A stretch of DNA of 64,000 bases from the NCBI GenBank assembly GCA_051650525.1, contig JBOFJE010000001.1, positions 62,001 through 126,000 on the forward strand, in the 5' to 3' direction. The DNA is from CAMREV01 sp051650525 (GTDB lineage Bacteria; Bacillota_I; Bacilli_A; Mycoplasmatales; Mycoplasmoidaceae). The notes beneath the pieces are model-generated. The model worked only from the letters and a program-made list of their open reading frames with translations, had not been told where the DNA came from and searched no databases. Position numbers and translations under genes: made by a program. Shown here piece by piece: positions 34,459-43,538 of this stretch (its first letter is position 1; each line of letters begins with the position of its first letter).

Positions 34459-35373
34459 ATGAGTATTTATCTTACACTAATAATAAATATTATTATTATT
34501 GGATCAGTAGTAATAATTATCCCTTTTGCTGCAGTAATTGTATTTTCCTTTATAAAATTTAAAAATTTAAGAAGAGTTGGTCTTTGCCTAAACATGTTAA
34601 CAACATCTATGTTAATCGTTTTAAGTTGCTTTGGTTTTTTTAGAGAATCCTTATCACTTTTAAGTAATAAAGATAGCCCTAATTTAATTAAAAATTATAA
34701 TGGCCCTTGTCTTACTCTTGTTCTTATATCTATATTTTTGTTTGGCATTTTTTTAGGAATTATTTTATCTTTTCTTGTAAAGTATTTAATTATATTAAAG
34801 ACAAATAGCTTGAACTCTAATTTCCTAGACACTCATACAAAAAATCTTTCTAATAATTTATCTATTCCTGTTAAAAATGCTTTGTCAAAAAAGTGAAGTG
34901 CTATTATACTATTATTGAATCATCGTATAATAGAGTCAATTGCACTCGGCATGATGTTAGTTCAAACATCTAATAATAATTTTTACAGTTTCCCTTTAGA
35001 AAAAATTGGCTTTTTATCACTGTTTATATTGCATATGATTCCTGAAGCGTTTTTTATTTATTATAGACAAATTGAAATGAAAATAGTTTTAAAAAAATCT
35101 CTAACAAATCTATTAATTATGAAAATAATTATTATTCCTTTAATGACAATTGGAGCATTTATTATTCAATGATTACCGCACAATAATTCTTTTAATTGGA
35201 TTTTACCCTTTTTATATATTGTAACAGGGACTACTTTGTTATTTATTTCTATAATTGAGCTAATTCCTGAATTTATTGAAAATAGAAATATGTCTGTTAG
35301 AAGCTGATATACATGTATTTTATTTTTTTTATTTGGTACTATTTTTTCTATTGCAATATCTTTAATAGATTAA
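34459..35373 (+). CDS. ZIP-family metal transporter-like protein (paralogue 2)
   Basis: A 304-residue membrane protein clearly homologous to the preceding one along its whole length: shared FSFIKF, FGFFRE-SLSLL, LLNHR, FILHMIPEAFFIYYRQ and ISIIELIPEFIEN. ZIP motifs NHRIIESIALG and HMIPEA are kept. The loop between TM3 and TM4 has lost nearly all histidines. It starts at ATG 34459 behind AAGGATTAG and follows its partner by 36 nt, so the pair is probably co-transcribed and arose by tandem duplication. Confidence 0.73.
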
Positions 35374-35422
35374 TAACTATATAAGGATTTTTTTTGTAAA
35401 ATATAATATAGTAGGAGAAAAT

Positions 35423-36289
35423 ATGGAGACATATTTAAATGTAGCAAAGAAAATATTGGATGAAGGTAATAGTAAAATTGATAGAACTGAAGTGGGTACT
35501 AAATCCATTTTTGGAGTTCAACTAAGGTTTAATCTTCAAGATGGGTTCCCAATATTAACAACTAAAAAAATTAATATTAAAGCAGTTATATACGAACTTT
35601 TATGATTCTTAAAGGGTGATACAAATATTAAATTTTTAGTGGATAATAATGTAAATATATGAAATGAATGGCCATATGAAAAATTTAAATTATCAAAGTC
35701 ATACAATAATGAAACATTAAGTGAATTCATTAACAAAATTAAATCTGATCAAGATTTTGCTGATAAACATGGTGATTTAGGACCAATTTATGGCAAGCAA
35801 TGGCGTAATTTTTCTGGAGTTGATCAAGTTAAAAATCTAATGGATATGATTAAAAGTGATCCTAATTCTAGAAGATTAATAATTTCTGCTTGAAATCCTG
35901 CTGAATTACCACTGATGCTTTTACCTCCATGTCATGCTTTTTTTCAATTTTATGTATCAAATGGGAAATTGTCTTGTCAACTATATCAAAGAAGTGCAGA
36001 TTTTTTTCTTGGGGTCCCTTTTAATATCTCTTCATATTCTTTATTAACTTATATGATTGCTCATGTTCTTGATCTTGATGTTGGAGAATACATCCAAACG
36101 ATTGGAGATTGTCATATTTATGATAATCATGTAACTCAAATAAATGAACAACTATTGAGAAAGCCTTACAAATTACCAAGACTTTTAATAAAAAGGAAAG
36201 TCAATTCTATTTTTGATTTTGAATATGATGATTTTGAGATATTTGATTATAAGTATCATCCATATATTAAAGGAAAGGTTGCAGTATAA
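35423..36289 (+). CDS. thyA: Thymidylate synthase
   Basis: ThyA methylates dUMP to dTMP using methylene-THF, giving dihydrofolate. The 288-residue protein has RTEVGTKSIFG, FPILTTKK, ELLWFLKGDTN, DLGPIYGKQWR, the catalytic Cys in LPPCHAFFQFYV, RSADFFLGVPFN, and the C-terminal KGKVAV (family KAPVAV). It starts at ATG 35423 behind AGGAGAAAAT. The next gene, a DHFR-FolD fusion, begins one base after its stop, so enzymes for the full thymidylate folate cycle except SHMT are in two adjacent genes. Confidence 0.97.
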
Positions 36290-36290
36290 T

Positions 36291-37601
36291 ATGTTGAAAG
36301 CAATTTTGTGTCATGATAAAAATGGTGGGATAGGTTTTAATAATAAACTCCCTTGAAGTATAAAATCTGAGATGGAATATTTTAAATCTGTTACTATGAA
36401 TAAAACTGTTGTTATGGGTAGGAAAACTTTTGAATCAATGAGTTTTAAGCCTTTGAAAGGAAGAGTTAATATAGTTTTAACAAAAAATTTGTCATTTAAA
36501 GAATCTGGTGTAGATGTTATTTCAGATCATAAAATAATTATTGAAAGATCTAAGAACGAAGATATTTATATTATTGGCGGGAATGAAATTTATAGTCTTT
36601 TTGAAGACTACATTGATGAATTTATCATTTCTGTTTTAAATAAAGAATATAAATGCGACACTTATTTTAACTTTACTAGGAATTTTTTTATTTTAGAATC
36701 AGAAAAAAAATACACTGAATTTAAAGTTCAAGTTTGAATTAGAAATAAAAAAATACTTAATGGGAGAAAAGTTTCAAAAGAAATTATTTCTAATTTAAAG
36801 GAAGAATTTAATAATTTAGCAAAACATATAAAAAAGCGAGAGTTTGTTATTGTCCAAATTGGTGATGATTATGCATCTTCTGTTTATATAAATAGTAAAA
36901 TTAAAATTGCTAAAGAAATTGGAATAAAGATAAAGCATCAAAAATATCCTGAAACAATTAGTCAAGATGATTTAATTAATGAAATTGAAATATTTAATAA
37001 CAATATAAATGTTTCTGCTATCTTGATCCAGCATCCGCTTCCAAAACATATTAATGATATAATTATTTCCAACAAAATTAGCCCATTGAAAGATATTGAT
37101 TGTTTTAATCCATTAAATTTAGGGTATATTTTTACTGCTAAAAAAGAAGATCTAGCAGGTTTAATTAAACCATGCACCCCTTATGGAATTATTCAACTTT
37201 TGAACTATTATAATATTGATATTACAGGAAAAAAAGTTGTGATATTAAATAGATCTAATATTGTAGGGAAACCATTACTAATATTGTTTTTAAACAAAGA
37301 TGCATCTGTTTCTATTTGCCATACCAAAACCAAAAATATTAAGAAAGAATGCAGAAGCGCTGATATTTTAGTGTCAGCAATAGGAATCCCAAATAGAATA
37401 AATAATTCTTATATTAATATTGGAACCATTTGTATTGATGTTGGAATTAATAAAGTTAATGGAAGAATAACTGGTGATTTTGATTTTAATGATGTAAAAA
37501 ATAAATGTAGTTTTATAACTCCTGTCCCATTTGGAATAGGCCCAATGACAATTGCAATTTTATTTTCTAATTTTTTGAAAATGTCTAAAAATGAATTCTA
37601 A
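36291..37601 (+). CDS. Fused dihydrofolate reductase - methylene-THF dehydrogenase/cyclohydrolase (DHFR-FolD)
   Basis: One 436-residue frame from ATG 36291 to TAA 37599-37601. Residues 1-149 are DHFR: GIGFNNKLPW, VVMGRKTFESM, YIIGGNEIYSLF and the C-terminal strands. Residue 149 is Trp (UGA 36735-36737). After only five more residues a complete FolD domain begins at ILNGRKVSKEI (residue 155), with YASSVYINSKIK (catalytic Tyr/Lys), ILIQHPLPKHI (family QLPLPxH), KDIDCFNPLN, PCTPYGI, LNRSNIVGKP and PVPFGIGPMTIAIL. There is no in-frame ATG at the junction. The product would regenerate THF from the DHF made by ThyA and interconvert one-carbon units. Confidence 0.88.
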
Positions 37602-37632
37602 AAAAATTAAAGTAAAGACTTTAATTTTTATA
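37602..37632 (+). terminator. Terminator after the DHFR-FolD gene
   Basis: A perfect 12-bp inverted repeat (37602-37613 and 37618-37629) with an AAAG loop begins right after the stop codon and ends in a T run. Confidence 0.85.
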
Positions 37633-37638
37633 TATAAT
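37633..37638 (+). promoter_or_regulatory. -10 element before thiI
   Basis: A TATAAT sits directly after the preceding terminator and 36 bp before the thiI GTG start. There is no evident -35. Confidence 0.4.
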
Positions 37639-37673
37639 ATCTTAACCTGTGGTTTTTAGTAAAAGGGGTTGGA

Positions 37674-38837
37674 GTGAATAACATTATTTATATAAAATAT
37701 GGTGAACTTTGTTTGAAGAAAAAAAATAGAATTAATTTTATCAATAAACTTTATCAAAATATATCTTTTGCACTAAAAAATTTTACTTTGAATATTAAAA
37801 AAGAATTTAGTTCAACAATTATAAGTGATTTCTCTGATGAAAAAAAAGATGACATAGTTAATATTCTAAAATATGTGCCAGGGATCCAATATATTATATT
37901 GGCAAATAAAATTGAAAAAGATGTATCTTTTTTAAAAAAAATTTTACTAAAAATAATTGATCCAAGTAAAACATTTAAGATTAAAACTAAAAGATTGGAT
38001 AAAAATTTTGAAATGAAATCACCTGATTTTAATATTTTGTTAGCTGATTATTTATTGACTAGCATTTCTAATTTAAAGGTTGACATTCATGAACCTGAAC
38101 AAGAATTTACTATTGAAATAAAAATTGATTGTTTTATTATTTACTCAAGAACTATTTTAGGTATTGATGGATTCCCTGTTGGAATAAATGGCGAAGCTTT
38201 AGTACTTTTATCTGGTGGGATTGATTCACCAGTTGCTTCATGTTTAATTCAAAAAAAAGGTATTAATCCAAATTACATTACTTTTATTACTCCCCCTTAT
38301 ACTTCTGAAAAAGCACTAGCCAAAATTAGGAGTCTTATTAAAATAATTACATTGGATCAAAAAATTTCAAAGGGCAAACTTTTTATTGTTGATTTTACTT
38401 CAGTTGTACAGGAAATTATGCATATTTCTGAAGAATCTTATAGAATAACTTTAATGAGAAGAGCTTTTTTTAAAATTGCAGAAAAAATTGCAGAATTAAA
38501 TAAATATAAAATCATTGTAACTGGGGAATCAATAGGTCAAGTTGCCTCACAAACATTAGAAAGTATGGAAACCATATCATCTTCTATTAAAAATGTATTA
38601 GTTTTTAGACCATTATTAACATTTAATAAAAATGAAATAATTCATCTTGCAAAAAAATATAATACCTATGAAACATCGATATTGCCATTCCCTGACTCTT
38701 GTAGTCTTTTTACTCCTAAAAAGCCAGTTACTAAACCTAATATTCATAAAGTTTTAAGATTAGAAGAAGAATTAGAATTATTACCTCAATTAATTGATAT
38801 GACAATTAATAAGATTAAAAAGGAAGAGTTATGCTAA
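37674..38837 (+). CDS. thiI: tRNA 4-thiouridine synthase ThiI (no rhodanese domain)
   Basis: ThiI adenylates and thiolates U8 of tRNA. The 387-residue protein has an N-terminal ferredoxin-like and THUMP part (IKYGELCLKKKNR, FKIKTKRLDKNF), the PP-loop LLSGGIDSPVASCL, and GESIGQVASQTLESM with SLFTPKKPVTKP near the C-terminus. It lacks the E. coli rhodanese domain, the form found in Bacillus, so sulfur must come from a separate cysteine desulfurase. The start is GTG 37674 behind AAAGGGG. It overlaps nrnA by 7 nt. Confidence 0.94.
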   Translation: MNNIIYIKYGELCLKKKNRINFINKLYQNISFALKNFTLNIKKEFSSTIISDFSDEKKDDIVNILKYVPGIQYIILANKIEKDVSFLKKILLKIIDPSKTFKIKTKRLDKNFEMKSPDFNILLADYLLTSISNLKVDIHEPEQEFTIEIKIDCFIIYSRTILGIDGFPVGINGEALVLLSGGIDSPVASCLIQKKGINPNYITFITPPYTSEKALAKIRSLIKIITLDQKISKGKLFIVDFTSVVQEIMHISEESYRITLMRRAFFKIAEKIAELNKYKIIVTGESIGQVASQTLESMETISSSIKNVLVFRPLLTFNKNEIIHLAKKYNTYETSILPFPDSCSLFTPKKPVTKPNIHKVLRLEEELELLPQLIDMTINKIKKEELC

Positions 38838-39808
38838 ACAACAAATTAACTGAAATTCAGAAAATAATAATGAATAAAATTGAAAAATATAATAATATAT
38901 CTTTATTTTTTCATGAAAGACCAGACTTTGATACATTGGGGTCTTGCTATGCATTATTACAATATATAACCGAAGTTTATCCTAATAAAAAAGCTAGAAT
39001 AATCGGTTTTGATACATTGCCTAAGGAATATTGCAAGAATTTTTTTCCTTATAATCCTGAAAAAATACCTGATTCTTTCATAAAAGATTCCCTTGGAATT
39101 GTATCTGATACTGCTAACAAAATAAGAGTTCATTCTCAAAAAGAATCTCTTTGTATAGAAACTATTAGAATAGATCATCATCCTGAGAAAGAAAAATTTT
39201 GTACTACTGAATGGATTCAGCCGATATTCCCAGCAACTGTCCAGATGATATCTACAATGTTATTAAATTCTGGATACTCACTTTCTTCTACAATTTCTAA
39301 ATACATTTATGCTGGATTAGTTACAGATACAGATAGATTTTTGCATTATAATACAAATCCTGATTCATATGATCTTGCTTCAAAAATGCTTGAAACAGGG
39401 TTTAATCGGAAAGAAGTTCATGATGCAGTCTATAAAATGGATTTAAAGGAATTACATATGAACTCATATGTAATTAAAAAAACTAGGATAGAGCAAGGAG
39501 TTGCCTATGCAGTTATTCCTGCTAAACAATACAAAAAATATGGTATTGATGTCCAATATTCTTATGTGAATTCCCTTGCAAATATTAAAGGTGTTTATAT
39601 TTGATCTACTTTGTATTTTGATTTAAGAGCTAATTCTTGAAAAGGTTCAATAAGATCAGATGATATTCCCATTAATCATATAGCTGAGAGATATAATGGT
39701 GGTGGGCACAGATTTGCTGCAGGATTTTCTTTAAAAAATATTAATGAATATAAAAAATTAATAAAGGAATTGAAGGATTATTTGTTAACACTTAATATTG
39801 ATAAATAA
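38831..39808 (+). CDS. nrnA: DHH-family bifunctional oligoribonuclease/pAp phosphatase NrnA
   Basis: This enzyme degrades nanoRNAs and 3'-phosphoadenosine 5'-phosphate. The 325-residue protein has the DHH-family motifs FHERPDFDTLGS (metal-binding HxxPDxDxxGS), IVSDTAN, the DHH motif in RIDHHPE and, in the DHHA1 domain, YNGGGHRFAAGF (family GGGHxxAAG). Two UGA Trp lie in the C-terminal third. It starts at ATG 38831 inside the end of thiI. Confidence 0.94.
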
Positions 39809-39817
39809 GATTAACGT

Positions 39818-40720
39818 ATGAAGAAAACTTTTACTAAAAATGTTAAGGAAGAAATATTATCATTAAAATTTAATAAAAATTTTAATGATAATATTTTAAA
39901 TGCTGTTTTAAGAAATCTATTAGTTATTAATAATAAAAATGAAATTATGTGGTCATTTTCTTCATATACAGTTAAATTGCTAGAATTTATTTTTATGAGT
40001 CTTAATAAATTTGGTAGTTTCAAAAAAGTTTATTCAAATTATGATAATCCCAATAATCAAAAAAAACAAATTTCCAAACTGATAGTTTCTGGAGATTTCA
40101 ATTTAATTATCAATAATCTCAATATTTTTGATAATGATATTAAAATAAAAAATATGTATTCAAAATATGCATTTATTACAGGATTATTTTTATCATCTGG
40201 CAGTATCAATTCCCCACTTTCAAAAACATATCACTTAGAATTTCGTTTGAAAGATATTTATTTAACAAATATACTATTTGAATATTTGTTGGATTTAGGA
40301 TTCGAACCAAAAATAATTGTTGCAAAGAAAAATATCATTTATCTTAAAAAATCTGAGCAAATTACTGATCTTTTAAAATTGTTTGGAGCAAAAGATTCAA
40401 TGCTTTTATTTGAAGATCAAAGAATTAAGAAGGATTATGAAAATCAAATCCATCGTTTAAATAATCTTGATGTATCTAATATAAAAAAAACTGTTGAATC
40501 TTCGACTAAAATAATTACCTGCATAAAGTTTATTTTTAAGAATAAAAACATTTTTAACAAATTAACATCTAATGAAAAAGAATTTTGTAAGATAAAAATC
40601 AAACACCCTGATTGATCTTTGAAAATAATTTCTAAATACTTTAATGATAAATTAAATATAAAAATTACTAGAAGTGGATTGAATCATTATTCTAGAAAAA
40701 TTAAAAATTATTGCAAATAA
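39818..40720 (+). CDS. whiA: WhiA-like DNA-binding protein
   Basis: WhiA is a conserved Gram-positive DNA-binding protein linked to cell division and, in mycoplasmas, reported to act on ribosomal protein genes. The 300-residue protein starts TFTKNVKEEIL (family SFSxxVKEEL), has YAFITGLFLSSGSINSP (degenerate LAGLIDADG part, family RxFLRGAFLxxGSVxxP), YHLEFRLKD and the C-terminal helix-turn-helix (PDWSLKIISKYFNDKL, ITRSGLNHYSRKIK). It starts 10 nt after nrnA. Confidence 0.9.
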
Positions 40721-40748
40721 AAAATATAATTTAATAAAGTGGGATAAA

Positions 40749-41888
40749 GTGCAAAACGAAAAAGATTTTATAGGTAAGATTATTAATAATAGATATAAAA
40801 TTAAGAAAGTTATTACTCATGGTGGTATGAATTCTACAATATATGAGGGTGAATCTATTGCCCATGATGATAAAAATTATTTGGATAATAAATGTAAAAA
40901 AGCAGCAATAAAAATTATTGTCAGAGACGAAGAAATTACAAATGATGTTTGGCAAAGAACACTTGATGAAATTGTAACTTTATCTAGGATGTCTCAAAAA
41001 CAAAATGTTATTAAATTGTATGATGCTGTAATTGAAGATGATCGCATCATTATTGTTATGGAATTAGTTGATGGTTCTTCTTTGGAAAAAAAAATAAATG
41101 AGTATGGTTGTTTTAGCATTGAAGAAAGCATTTACCTCTTTAAGGAAATACTTTTAGGTGTGGAGCAACTTCATAATAATTCTTTCGAAATTATTCATAG
41201 AGATCTGAAACCTTCCAATATTCTTTTGTTGAAAAATCAAACTGAAATCAGAATTATTGATTTCGGAATTTCTTCTGTTATAGATAAAACTATTCCAAAT
41301 AAAAACCCTGAAATAGTCACAAATGAAGAATCAATTTATGGAACTTTGACATATGTTTCTCCTGATATTTTAAAATTAAAGAATACAGAGCCATTTGACT
41401 ATTATAAAAAAATCACAAGGCAATTTGATTTTCATGCACTCGGCATTATTTTACATGAATTACTTACTGGTGAAAAACCTTTTTATTATGAAGATGAAGA
41501 TGACCCAATTTGCTTGACATATTTTATAAAATATGACTTTCTTCCTTTAAAATTAAGAAACCCATTAATACCTAATTGCCTTGAAAATATAATTTTTAAA
41601 TTAACTGCTTCTAAGGATGAAGATTTAAATTATAGATATAGCAACATTAGAGAAATTCTTGATGATATTAAGAAATATGAAGATGAAATAAATCTTGATA
41701 ATAAGGAGCCTTTATTGCTAAAAAAAATAGAGAATAGGACCTTTCAAAACAAAGTTCCATTCTTGCCTAAAACACTCCAGAGATATAATAAGAAATGATT
41801 TATTATTAGATTATCTTTTGTTATAGGAATATTAGTCATTTTTTTCTTCCTTTTATTTATTACTTATCTTGTAAAGCATTATGGATAA
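40749..41888 (+). CDS. Membrane-anchored Ser/Thr protein kinase without PASTA domains
   Basis: A Hanks-type kinase. The 379-residue protein has a divergent glycine loop ITHGGMNSTIYEG, Lys in AAIKIIV, the catalytic loop IIHRDLKPSNILLL, the DFG motif in IIDFGISSV and YGTLTYVSPD (activation segment). One TM segment (residues about 352-375) ends the protein with only about four residues outside, so there is no PASTA sensor. The start is GTG 40749. It overlaps rsgA by 8 nt, the prkC-rsgA order of Firmicutes, but the PP2C phosphatase gene usually found upstream is replaced by whiA. Confidence 0.9.
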
Positions 41889-42753
41889 TAAAATAAGAGT
41901 TGGTTTAGTAGTAAGGTATTTTAGTGGGTATTTGTATGTAAAAGCAAATGATTTATCTTCTATTATAAAATGTGATTTAAAAGGTAATCTTAAAAAAAAA
42001 GATGGTTATCCAATAATTGGGGATTATGTCAAATATGTTTTTGAGAATGGTTCTTTTCTAGTTGTGGGCTTAGAAAAAAGGGTAAATAAATTAATTAGAC
42101 CTAAAATTGCTAATATTGATCAAATTATAATAGTCCAATCTATTACAAGCCCTGATATTAATATTGAATTTATTTATAAATTTATTTTATTTTACAATTT
42201 ACAAAAGATCTACAATACTATTATAATTATTTCAAAAACTGATCTTGTCAAAGATGATTATAAATTTCAATATCAATCTTTAATTGATGATGGTTTTTTA
42301 GTTTTGGATCATAATAATATTTATGATTTTAAAAAAATTGTGCAGATAATTCAAGATAAGAAAACAATATTTGTTGGACAATCTGGTGTTGGAAAATCCA
42401 CCCTTCTTAATAAAATAGATCAAAATTTTTCTATAAAGACTGCTAAAATTTCTAAAGCACTTAATAGAGGTAAACATACAACATCTAGTACAATAATGTA
42501 TCCCTACAAAAATGGTTATATAATAGATACTCCAGGTTTTTCTTCAATTGATTTTTTAAATTATCAAAATGATTTACCAAAAGGTTTTAAAATATTTTCA
42601 GAGAATGCAATTTATTGTAAATTTAATGATTGCAAACATGAGAATGAACCAAAATGTAAAATTATTGAACTTGTCAAAATGAATAAAATTACTAAAGAAA
42701 TGTATATTTCTTATCTAAATTTTTTAAAAACAATAAAAATCACTAGATTATAG
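41881..42753 (+). CDS. rsgA: Ribosome small-subunit-dependent GTPase RsgA
   Basis: RsgA is a circularly permuted GTPase acting late in 30S maturation. The 290-residue protein has an N-terminal OB domain (GDYVKY), then the G4 motif SKTDLV before the G1 P-loop VGQSGVGKSTLLN, then G2-like HTTSS, G3 DTPGFSS, and a C-terminal zinc-binding Cys/His set (CKFNDCKHENEPKC). It starts inside the kinase gene. Confidence 0.95.
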   Translation: MDNKIRVGLVVRYFSGYLYVKANDLSSIIKCDLKGNLKKKDGYPIIGDYVKYVFENGSFLVVGLEKRVNKLIRPKIANIDQIIIVQSITSPDINIEFIYKFILFYNLQKIYNTIIIISKTDLVKDDYKFQYQSLIDDGFLVLDHNNIYDFKKIVQIIQDKKTIFVGQSGVGKSTLLNKIDQNFSIKTAKISKALNRGKHTTSSTIMYPYKNGYIIDTPGFSSIDFLNYQNDLPKGFKIFSENAIYCKFNDCKHENEPKCKIIELVKMNKITKEMYISYLNFLKTIKITRL

Positions 42754-42761
42754 GAGACTGT

Positions 42762-43538
42762 ATGAAAATCATATGAAAAAATGATCCAGATTATAATTTA
42801 TATTTAAATCAATCTGAAGATTTATGGGTGAAAAATTTTAAAGAACCGAAAATATTCTCTTCCTCAATTATTAATAAATATAAATCATTGGTTGATTCAA
42901 TTTTTTTAATTGATAATCAAAATTTAATTTCTATGGCTTTTATTGTTAGCAAAAATATTGTTCTGGAAAATATGAATTTAAATATATATTTAATAATTGG
43001 TGTCGCAACTAATAAAAAGTGAATGAATAAAGGTAATATGAATATTATAATGAATGAAATATTTAAAAAATATGAGAATTATTATATTTTTATGCAATCA
43101 TACAGTTGAGAATATTATAAAAAATGAAATCTTCTAGAGGTTTCCTATATGTATCAATATCAATATTGTAATTTAAGCAATAAAAAGATTGTAGTTGATA
43201 AAAGACATGATTGAAAAAAAATGCTAGAAATTTTTAATAATCAAGGTTCAATAAAACATAATCTGAATTCCTTCAAAGATTATATGAATAAATTCAAATA
43301 TTTGGATGCAAGAATTATTTCAATTCAAGGCACTTATATAGTATTGGAAAATAACATTGTTATTGAATACGCATATAAGGATTTGGAAACATTAGAAAAT
43401 TTATTAATATTTTCAAATGCAAAGGAAATAATGTCCTTCACAAAAATTACTTCTAAAAAATTTATACTTAAAAAAAAATTGCTATTTACAAAATCCAATA
43501 AAATTTTAAAAAATGTAATTTTTAATACATTATTTTAA
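42762..43538 (+). CDS. GNAT-family N-acetyltransferase-like protein
   Basis: The 258-residue protein starts at ATG 42762 behind TAGGAGA and is open through five UGA Trp codons. The middle part fits a GNAT fold: LIIGVATNKKWMNKGNMNIIMNE has the strand-loop-helix pattern of the acetyl-CoA site (family VAVxPxxRGxGxGxxLL), followed by YYIFMQSYSWEYYKK (strand 5 and helix 4). The arrangement with a C-terminal part of about 110 residues recalls Eis-type acetyltransferases. The motif is degenerate (KGNMNI instead of RGxGIG), so activity is uncertain. It overlaps the convergent ileS stop by 4 bp. Confidence 0.6.

Noticed and set aside
36735..36765. Separate folD gene starting after DHFR
   Set aside because: The only ATG near the junction (36760) is out of frame, there is no in-frame start with a ribosome site, and the frame is continuous.
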